Assembly (NCBI GenBank): GCA_029237695.1
Contig: CM055273.1
Span: forward strand, 61,741,968 to 61,805,967
Direction: 5' to 3'
Origin: Conchocele bisecta
Taxonomy: Eukaryota > Mollusca > Bivalvia > Lucinida > Thyasiridae
DNA length: 64,000 nucleotides
In this document: in pieces, positions 56,266-64,000 of the stretch
Numbering within the stretch: position 1 is the stretch's first letter
Layout of the letters: each line of letters starts with the position of its first letter
Program-made: the position numbers and the translations under genes
The notes under the pieces: generated by a model
Seen by the model: only the letters and a program-made list of their open reading frames with translations
Databases searched by the model: none
What the model was told of the DNA's origin: nothing

Positions 56266-57640
56266 AGTCTCGCACCGTCACATACAGACACGCACCGTCA
56301 CATACATACACGCACCGTCACATACAGACACGCACCGTCACATACATACACGCACCGTCACATACAGACACGCAGCGTCACATACACACACGCACGTACA
56401 TACGCACCGCACCGTACATACATACACGCACCGTCACATACAGACACGCACCGTCACATACAGACACGCACCGTCACATACATACACGCACCGTCACATA
56501 CAGACACGCGTCACATACTACGACTCGTCACATACAGACCACCGCACATCGTCACATACATACACACCGTCACATACAGACCACGACCGCACATCACAGC
56601 ACCGTCACATACAGCACGTCACATACAACACGTACGACACGCACCGTCACATACAGACACGCACAGTCACCATAAATACAGCAACGCGCCCCTCACATAC
56701 AAGACACGCACGTCCCACATACAGACACGCACCGTCACATACTACACGCACCGTCACATACGTTACACCGCACCGTCAGCATACAGAAACCGCACGTCAC
56801 ATAAGACACGCACCGTCACATACAGACAACGCACCGTCACATACAGACACGCACCGTCACATACATACACCGCACCGTAACAACACATACAGGGACACGG
56901 GCACCGGTACATTACAGACACGCACCGTCACATACAGACACGCACCGTCATACATACACGCACCGTACACATACCGACAGCACGTACATAAACATTACAC
57001 CGCACGTCACGTTCACATACAAGACACGCACCGACCGCGCCCGTACACATACAGACACGCACCGTCACACACAGACACGCACCGTCACATACAGACACGC
57101 ACCGTCACATACATACACGCACCGTCACATACAGACACGCACCGTCACATACATACACGCACCGTCACATACAGACACGCACCGTCACATACAGACACGC
57201 ACCGTCACATACATACACGCACCGTCACATACAGACACGCACCGTCACATACAGACACGCACCGTCACATACAGACACGCACCGTCACATGCAGACACGC
57301 ACCGTCATACAGACCTCGCACCGTCACAATGAACAACGCACCGTAACTGCAGACACGCACCGTCACATACAGGACACGCACCGTCACCTGCAGACGCACC
57401 GTCACATACAGTACACGCACCGTCACATGCAGACACGCACCGTCACATGCAGACACGCACCGTCACATACATACACGTACCGTCACATACAGACACGCAC
57501 CGTCACATACAGACACGCACCGTCACATACAGACACGCACCGTCACATGCAGACACGCACCGTCACATACAGACACGCACCGTCGGCACCGTCACATACA
57601 GACACGCACCGTCACATACATACAATCCATCCATACAGTC
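56266..57640 (+). repeat. 20-bp satellite, about 68 units
   Basis: The unit CACGCACCGTCACATACAGA alternates with a CATACATA variant. Units are clean at both ends and disordered, with indels, at 56510-57050. All long open frames here (HRHIQTRTVTY) come from the repeat. It is strongly strand-biased, with few T and G. Confidence 0.92.
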
Positions 57641-57689
57641 ATAACATGGTACACAGCCGCCTGCAGTAATCTCGCACACATGTCAACTA

Positions 57690-58010
57690 ATAAAGTTTCT
57701 GAACATCTATTGGCAATCTCAACTCTCAGCAAGCAGTTTGTATCACAGCTCAGGCTCAGCCAATCAAAGTGCTCGGTTTCGAGCAAAATATTCTATTGGC
57801 AATCTCAACTAACAATTAAGCAATTGTATTGGCTGAGCATGAGCTGCAACACAGCTCAGGCTCAGGCAATCAAACTGTTCGGTTTCGAGCAAAATATTCT
57901 ATTGGCAATTTCAACTCACAAATAAGCAGTTTTATTGGCTGAGCCTGAGCTGCAACACAGCTCAGGCTCAGCCAATCAAACTGCTCGTTTTCAATATTCA
58001 AATAATATTT
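57690..58010. repeat. CAGCTCAGGCTCAGCCAATC repeat
   Basis: Three units of about 115 bp with CAGCCAATCAAACTG-type and ATTGGCTGAGC-type motifs in both orientations, plus TTTCGAGCAAAATATTCTAT. Related sequence is at about 30720 and 34660. Confidence 0.65.
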
Positions 58011-58120
58011 TGAAATAAAACGATTGTCAAATATTGGCAGGATTAGCGGAGGCTGTGGTGTATCTCCAAACAACGTGAAACCAGAGCAGACAGCACGGAC
58101 TGCCAGCTATCTGTGTCACA

Positions 58121-58386
58121 TGAGTATACTTTGAGCGAGAACTTTTCAATTTTAGGATAAATTTATTAATTTTTATTATACTGAATTTATTAGATTATTA
58201 CAGCAATTTTGGCTGTGATAATATAATAAATTCAGTATAATAATTCTGCATACTTTTAATCATCAAATATATGCAGTCGTTAAGTTCTATATGACATAAT
58301 GCATTTCGTGAAAAATAAATGATTACTCGCTCAAAGTATACTTTGCTAGAAAAGTATTCTTTGCAATGTTGGTGAAATAGGCTACT
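58121..58386. mobile_element. tagccgatttcacc foldback MITE, left-truncated
   Basis: Starts within the left arm at GAGTATACTTTGAGCGAGAA and ends AATGTTGGTGAAATAGGCTA. Confidence 0.75.
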
Positions 58387-58479
58387 GGTTCGCTGTATGT
58401 AAATTTATTTGCTTCATGATAAAAAACAAGAAATGTGGCCTGTCGGCACATGCATGCCCCCAGTGGCAGATTGGAGAAC

Positions 58480-58625
58480 CTGTGGGATAACTCCCAAAAT
58501 CAGAATTGAATTTTACAGAAAAGATATATATTCAGCTCCGAAATTAGAATAACCTGATCTGGTGCCAGGTCCTCACCACACCAGCATCGCTTAGCCCCAC
58601 TCCCCAAAAGTAATAAGACTAGTAC
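58480..58625 (-). mobile_element. SINE fragment, reverse
   Basis: AACTCCCAAAATCAGAATTG to AAGTAATAAGACTAGTACTA matches the SINE body in reverse. Confidence 0.6.
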
Positions 58626-59572
58626 TAATGGGGGGAAAATCCCAAAATCAGAACTGATTGTTTACAATAAACCAGATGGCCGCGGCCCGCATGTCGAGCC
58701 CGCCGAGGCATTTGATGGTCTCAGAGTGTATTTATTTGAAGTTTGATGCCCAATAAGCATACAAAGTTTCAAGCAAATCTGACTTACGGTTACAGAGATA
58801 GTAGGTATGTGAAAACTTTAACGCAAATTTTGACAGAAACTTTAACGTAAACTTCTAAGTCTTTTGACCTTGACATATGGGCACAGGGGTTGCATGAGTG
58901 GGACACAGAATGAATATATGGATGATGACTAATAAGCATATGACGTTTCAATTCAATGTGACATAGGACTGCAGAGATATAAGGTATTTAAAAACTTTAA
59001 CGCAGAATTTCGGAACGCAAACTTCTAAGTCATTTGACCTTGGCATTGGGCACAGGGGCCGCATGAGTGGGATACAGCATAAATATATGGATGATGACTA
59101 ATAAGCATATGCAGTTTCAAGTCAATGTGACTTAGGACTACAGAGATATAAGGTATTTAAAAACTTTAACGCAGATTTCGGACGGACGCACGGACGGACG
59201 CACGGACGCGCGGACGCACGCACGGACGCACCGACACCCGGACGTCATTGTGATCACTATGTCTCGCTTTCCGCAAGTGGGCTCGACATTGGGCTCGACT
59301 ATGTATTCAGCCCTGAAATCGGAATAATCCTGATCTGATACCAAGTCCTCGTCACACCAGAATCACTTGGCCCCCCTCCCAAAAGCAGTAGGATCAGTAA
59401 TAATGTTACTACTTTCATAATGGGTAATAACCCAATTCAACTCCCAGGTAACAAAATAGCCAAAGATTAAAACGTACCCAGGGCCAAACCAGGAAAATCG
59501 TGATTCCTATAAGGAGCAACCCCTACCGTTAATTTATGCCGTCGCGTTCGCCCGACCAACCACCCACCCAGG
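58626..59572 (-). mobile_element. SINE, reverse, split by a Helentron-like element
   Basis: AATCCCAAAATCAGAACTGA at 58640 and TATTCAGCCCTGAAATCGGA at 59303 are adjacent in intact SINEs. The 5' end is at GACCAACCACCCACC. The insert is 58670-59295. Confidence 0.72.
58670..59295 (-). mobile_element. gtcgagcccgcttgcgg Helentron/pearl-like element, reverse copy
   Basis: Runs from GATGGCCGCGGCCCGCATGT, through three cores, to (GGACGGAC)n-like repeats at 59180-59240 and GTCTCGCTTTCCGCAAGTGG. It is a close reverse relative of 44494-45076. Confidence 0.75.
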
Positions 59573-59814
59573 ATTCATAACTTCATATGAAATGCTTACA
59601 CAAGTTTGAGATTCAGTTTATCACAGGACTGCACCCTACACAGGAGCAATGGATGTCATAATTGCCATTAAACTTTAGTTCATTGTGATTGTATAAATGA
59701 GAGTATGGCATTTGTGCCCAGTCTAGCTCTATAGAACGCACTAATGCAGCATGATAAAGATCTCTGTTTGTGTTTGTTAGAAATAGGTCAAGTGTTGTAT
59801 GGACTATGCACACT

Positions 59815-59932
59815 GATAGGTGGCAGTGACTAGAGAAACTGTGCTTATGGGACATGCGACCAATGTATATCCAGATCAGCCTGTGCATCCGCACAGTCTG
59901 ATCAGGATCTGCACTGTTCACCAATTCATATA
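59815..59932. mobile_element. gtggctgtgactggag-family MITE
   Basis: AGGTGGCAGTGACTAGAGAA, then GATCAGCCTGTGCATCCGCA and GATCAGGATCTGCACTGTTC. Confidence 0.6.
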
Positions 59933-60019
59933 TTTATTTAATTGTGTTTAACATGCTATCAACATCTGATGTCATTTTAGGCCGTGTTAATGGAGTCGAA
60001 TCCCATATTTCACCTGTGG

Positions 60020-60335
60020 TGATGGGAGGGGGAGGGGGAGGGACCCAAATTCAGAACTGAATATTTACAGAAAAAAATATATTCAGCCCTGAAATTAGAA
60101 TGACCTGACCTGTTACCAGGTCCTCACCACACCAGTCACTTAGCCCCACTCACTAAAAGTAATATGATTTGTACTAATCATACTACTTGTATAATGGGTA
60201 TAACCAGATGCAACTGTCAAGTAACAAGAGAGCCACAAATAAAATGTACCTGATTACCAAACCAGGGATATCAGGATTTCAGTAAGGAATTCACATACTC
60301 CGTTCACATACTCCCACATGCCACCCATATTCACC
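60020..60335 (-). mobile_element. SINE, reverse
   Basis: AATTCAGAACTGAATATTTA, CCAGGTCCTCACCACACCAG and ACATACTCCCACATGCCACC are the reverse of the local SINE. Confidence 0.65.
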
Positions 60336-60689
60336 ATTCCATCAATGAAACACATGTCATGCTTCTTACAAGTATTATATATTGTTATCAGGTTACATTA
60401 ATGTGTAATTTGATCAGGAGCTACACTGGTCACAAACCCCATAAGCCCCATTTTTTCAGCCACAGATACATACATGTATGTAAAGATCATAAGCCCCATT
60501 TTTCCAGCCACATATACATACATGTATGTAAAGGTCATAAGCCCCAGTTTCTAGTCACAAATAACAATTAGAAAAATAGCTCTCACACCAACACTAATGA
60601 AGACCATAATCTAACAAACAGGTAGTTTCATTCATGCCAAGTGTAGATCCTGATAACCCTAAACCATGCAGAACTAGATTTGTCAGTAA

Positions 60690-60800
60690 GCAAGGCTTAC
60701 TCTAATGGGCCCATTTGCTCCTAAATATGTAAGGAAATAGAAGTTATAACATATTTCTCTGATGTTAAGTTTAGTGACAGACGGACGCACGGACGGGGGG
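60690..60800 (-). repeat. pearl-like fragment, reverse
   Basis: GAAATAGAAGTTATAACATA, TCTGATGTTAAGTTTAGTGA and GACGGACGCACGGACGG are the reverse of the 169-bp array end. Confidence 0.6.
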
Positions 60801-61027
60801 TATAAAAATACGTTTCCAATATATTTTATGGGCAGATCGGATGAGTATTTGCAATTTTTCTTGGGTCTATAGGCTCTATTGATGTGTGCATCCTTCAATT
60901 CGAAGATTGAATGCCAAATAGTGTAGACCCTGGTCAGACTAGGCTGTTCTGGGTCTTCACTGGTCACAAACATTATAAACATGGTTTTGTCAGATTGTGC
61001 CCCAATATTGCGATATCAACAAGTACC

Positions 61028-61510
61028 TTAATAACACTTAATATTCGGACACAATTTGTTTTGGATTAGGGGTTTCCCCAAAACAAATTGTATCCAAATA
61101 CATTGTTTTTGCGAGAAGCCACTAAACCACCAGAGATCACGTGATCTATTTATTGTTAACACAGCAGCAATGGCTGCACCCATGAGGTCTCCGGTAAATC
61201 ATATTTTTTATCAATACGACTGCTGTTTCTTCCTTTGAATGATGACCATGTTCCAGCCGTTAACACTACGAGTCCGCCAATACCAAATTTAGCAGTATTT
61301 CTTGTGTAGTTAGTCTGAACATTCTGCACAGAAATTTGAATCGGACGGAATCGAACGTTGTTTAAACTTGGTCCGATTCAAATTTCTCTGCAGCATGTTC
61401 ACTACACTAACTCTAAATATCTGGACATTCGTTGTTTTGTGACACCATATACGTTAACTTACGTGTGTTTACTGGATTAAACATTGTCCAAATATTTAGG
61501 GTTATTATGG
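61028..61510. mobile_element. CCCTAAATATT MITE family, remnants
   Basis: AATATTCGGACACAATTTG at 61040 and TGTCCAAATATTTAGGGTTA at 61488. An inserted hairpin at 61330-61395 pairs GAAATTTGAATCGGAC with GTCCGATTCAAATTTC. Confidence 0.55.
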
Positions 61511-61560
61511 TAACTTGTTGATATCGCAATATGTGGTACAACATGACAGCGTTGAAATAT

Positions 61561-61836
61561 TCAACACACATAATTCTGTACTCCAGTTAAACTTGCATTC
61601 AGTTTTTTACACGGTTCTTGTTTAAAACAGCAAATCCGAATAATATTGAGCACTTTCTTTCGGGCAATAAGCCCAACAACGAGAAATACAAACACGAAAA
61701 TCAACACGGTAAACTTGGTCTCGAAGTCATCCCCATACCGCCATGCTACCACTGTTCCATTTACTATCAAGAATATGATTAGGGAGGAATGCACGAGGTT
61801 GGTGGAATGATTGGACAATCCACATTTTATCAACAA
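61561..61836 (-). other. out-of-frame tail with a membrane helix, possibly the lost end of the phosphatase
   Basis: This frame overlaps the last 110 bp of the phosphatase ORF, shifted in frame. It stays open about 170 bp past its stop, to a stop at 61561. It encodes two hydrophobic runs; the second (FTVLIFVFVFLVVGLIARKK) looks like a transmembrane anchor with a basic stop-transfer. One frameshift after the conserved KMWIVQ region would give a type I membrane protein. It could instead be chance. Confidence 0.35.
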
Positions 61837-63133
61837 GCTTATTGTTTATACATTCTCTAACCTCCCAGTAAAGATGGGTGGCATTGAAGACACGTAGCTT
61901 TCCAAATGATTCACGTCCTCGTTCGGAAAGAACGAACGCCGACCATTGTCCACCAACATGTGTACTGGAGTCGACGACCATGTAAGCCGATCCAAGGGTA
62001 CCAATTGTAATGTGCACTGGTGCCAATGGGTCTTTGTAGTTGTATTGTACAGCTCTGTCTTGAAAAACTGGCCATGTTCTTTCATAATAGGGTAGGTGAC
62101 CAGAAATGATTAAATCGACACCGCCTGCGTAAAATAATTCCTCAAGGCCGTTTCGTACCAGCGATGTTTTCCCCTTGCAATCCTCCTTGAAATCAGCCAC
62201 AGAACAGTACATTGGCCGGTGCCCCATTGCGATTATCCAGGGGTGAGCTGAGCGCTGCGAATTCGCAGTTTCTAAGTCTTTCTTAAGCCACTTTCTCATA
62301 GGTTCAATATTCACTTCATCGTAGAAGAAAACCTCAGTCGAATACATAACAAAATGTATGGGACCAATATTAATACTATACCAAAGATTGTCTGACGGCA
62401 TTGGCCAGGGCAGGTTGGGCATGGAAAACCTGTAGCGGTAATGCAAGAACTCATTGAACCGTTCATGGTCACCCGGCACAGTCATGTACGGAATCCTGGC
62501 TGCAACCCTCTCAATCTGATTCAGGAACTTGTCCCCAATCTGGCCTTGCCCACTGTTCAAATCGTACGCAATATCACCGACGTGGAAAATTGCCTCGTAT
62601 TTCTCATTCAGTGCTTCTTGGAGAAGGAACTGTAAGTTATGTGTCTCTGTTCCAAAATCACCGTACACCATAAATGTATGTGTGTTTCCAGCCAGTTCCG
62701 GTGGCATTGTGAAACTATATTGGTCACTCAGCGTATCAATATTATCACCACGAACGTGATAGAAGTATTTTATCTCTGGAATCAGCCTCTTAAGAGTAAC
62801 TCTGTGCAAATACTTTGCTCCGTCGTCATTGTCTGTGTCCAGTTTGATTGTCTCTCCATCAACTTTGATCAGTGTTTGCCTATCTCCAGTGTGGTATTCA
62901 ACCACAGACATGTCATTCACCCGCGTCGCCCACATTACAGTTACAGATCTCGCGTCATCCCCAAAGCTGATATGAATCTGCTGGGGTTTCAAACTCTCCG
63001 AGGATGGTTTCAGGTTGTCTCTATTTGCTTTCAATACCATTTTTGACTGTGGGTCACTTCCATCACAGGTTCTTAACATGGCCAGACAGAGGGCTAGATA
63101 CCGAAGAGTAACAAGGGCTTTGTTTGAATACAT
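61727..63133 (-). CDS. ACP7: purple acid phosphatase, ACP7-like, single exon
   Basis: The 468-codon intronless ORF encodes a secreted metallophosphatase-like protein. I chose the ATG at 63133. The frame stays open a further nine codons upstream to a GTG, but I see no earlier ATG in it. From that ATG: a hydrophobic signal peptide (about residues 5-22), an N-terminal fibronectin-like PAP domain (HISFGDDARSVTVMWATR), then metallophosphatase blocks GDFG (158-161), GDIAY (186-190), GDHE (221-224), MGHRP (303-307) and SGHLPYYERTWP (from 344), and a C-terminal KLVDKMWIVQ stretch. Purple acid phosphatases normally have GNH(D/E) and GHxH. Here Asn is Asp and the second His is Pro, so activity may be altered or lost. 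Length and order fit ACP7 (about 440 residues). Another reading is an inactive paralogue or retrocopy. No neighbour suggests a pathway. Confidence 0.92.
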   Translation of the reverse strand: MYSNKALVTLRYLALCLAMLRTCDGSDPQSKMVLKANRDNLKPSSESLKPQQIHISFGDDARSVTVMWATRVNDMSVVEYHTGDRQTLIKVDGETIKLDTDNDDGAKYLHRVTLKRLIPEIKYFYHVRGDNIDTLSDQYSFTMPPELAGNTHTFMVYGDFGTETHNLQFLLQEALNEKYEAIFHVGDIAYDLNSGQGQIGDKFLNQIERVAARIPYMTVPGDHERFNEFLHYRYRFSMPNLPWPMPSDNLWYSINIGPIHFVMYSTEVFFYDEVNIEPMRKWLKKDLETANSQRSAHPWIIAMGHRPMYCSVADFKEDCKGKTSLVRNGLEELFYAGGVDLIISGHLPYYERTWPVFQDRAVQYNYKDPLAPVHITIGTLGSAYMVVDSSTHVGGQWSAFVLSERGRESFGKLRVFNATHLYWEVRECINNKLVDKMWIVQSFHQPRAFLPNHILDSKWNSGSMAVWG

Positions 63134-64000
63134 TATGCTGTCTAATTCTTGACTTTTCACTCAAATTGTCACTTCTTCTGCTACAAACTCCAGGTATGTA
63201 AAGGACTGCTCCAGTACCCACATCTGGCAGCTATACCTGCAACATATATTTTAGAAATAAAAAGAAATGCATGACATTCCACAGTGGAACCTCTCTAAAC
63301 TGGATATCATTGAGATTTGGTGTGTAATTTTAATGCAGTATACCATGTATAATGTAATTTATATTTATCCCTTTCTACCCTACTGACCATAAATCAAACA
63401 GACATTTGCAAACACTACTGTCTGTTCCACGTTTTGCTGCCGGAGAACTTTTGGCTATTAAACATATTAAATCTAAAACATATTTAAGGAGGACGAGGTT
63501 GACATATACATATTTAAATGAAAATCGGTCCACAAATAAAATATTATTTAAACATATTTCATCAAATAAATTTTGTTTGGGGAGGTTGACTTTTTGTTTA
63601 TTGATGAAACAGTACATACAATTACATATTTTTTAGATTAAATGTGTTTAATAGCCAAGGGTTTGTCGGCAGCAAAACAGACAGCAGTTTCGTAATGCCA
63701 GAACTTACTCGCAAAAGTTGTTGATAGTTCCAAGTGAAGTATCGCCTGCACAATATGTCACATGATCTCTAAGTCACAAGACATTTGGTGAAAAGGTAGT
63801 TTGGTATGTTCAGCAGCCCTGGCACTCGCGAGCGGTTTGAACGCCTTGCTTATGAACGACATTTCTCGCCGAAGTGCCCGCGAGCGGACCTGCGCCGTAG
63901 TTCAGTAGGCGCATATAGTTTACTTGGCAAGCACTCGCTGCTCGTGCTACTGAACATACGTCACGTTAGTTCTGAGTTCATAACTCTAATTACATTTCAT
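63134..64000 (-). promoter_or_regulatory. upstream flank of the phosphatase gene
   Basis: This stretch should hold the 5' UTR and promoter. No TATA box or CpG island is convincing. A foldback element occupies 63411-63690, and 63830-63920 is noticeably richer in CG dinucleotides than the surroundings. A fragment of a CAGTGGAACCTCTCTAAA-type repeat end is at 63281. Confidence 0.35.
63411..63690. mobile_element. actgtctgttccacg foldback element upstream of the phosphatase gene
   Basis: CTGTCTGTTCCACGTTTTGC and GGCAGCAAAACAGACAG ends. It is shorter than the copy at 55664. Confidence 0.75.

Noticed and set aside
56190..57669. Long open frames (up to 369 codons) of HRHIQTRTVTY repeats
   Set aside because: They are translations of the 20-bp satellite, open in several frames at once, without start context or similarity.
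63133..63160. Nine extra codons upstream of the phosphatase ATG
   Set aside because: They would begin at GTG, not ATG; the signal peptide starts properly from the ATG at 63133.

Overview
This is intron-rich, AT-rich animal nuclear DNA from a bivalve mollusc, most likely a heterodont (venerid- or dreissenid-like) clam. The evidence is two animal genes with clear protein similarity, introns of several kb, and a repeat load typical of bivalves: GTCC/ACGG microsatellites attached to 165-170 bp tandem cores rich in CAAGGTCAAGGTCA, tRNA-headed SINEs, and many foldback MITEs. The species itself is an inference.

Layout. (1) Positions 1-31453, + strand: the C-terminal half of wntless (Wls/GPR177/Evi), the multipass carrier of lipidated Wnt proteins. 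Seven coding exons encode 260 complete codons to the stop and join in perfect phase; the N-terminal exons lie upstream of the window. The introns (about 0.4-7 kb) are almost entirely repeats. They also hold relic copies of two wntless exons, and a small SINE insertion that duplicated the splice acceptor of exon 5 as its target-site duplication. (2) About 31454-61500: some 30 kb with no gene I can support, made of nested MITEs, SINEs, Helentron/pearl-like elements and simple satellites, including a 1.4 kb array of a 20-bp repeat. (3) 61727-63133, - strand: a single-exon purple acid phosphatase (ACP7-like) gene in which two usual metal-ligand positions are changed and the C-terminus may be frameshifted away from a membrane anchor. 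(4) 63134-64000: its upstream flank, with one foldback element.

The two genes have no evident functional link. The most informative content is the evolutionary record in the wntless introns: duplicated and decayed exons, transposons with readable target-site duplications and in-window empty sites, and two inverted transposon copies making a 3.6 kb palindrome-like block.
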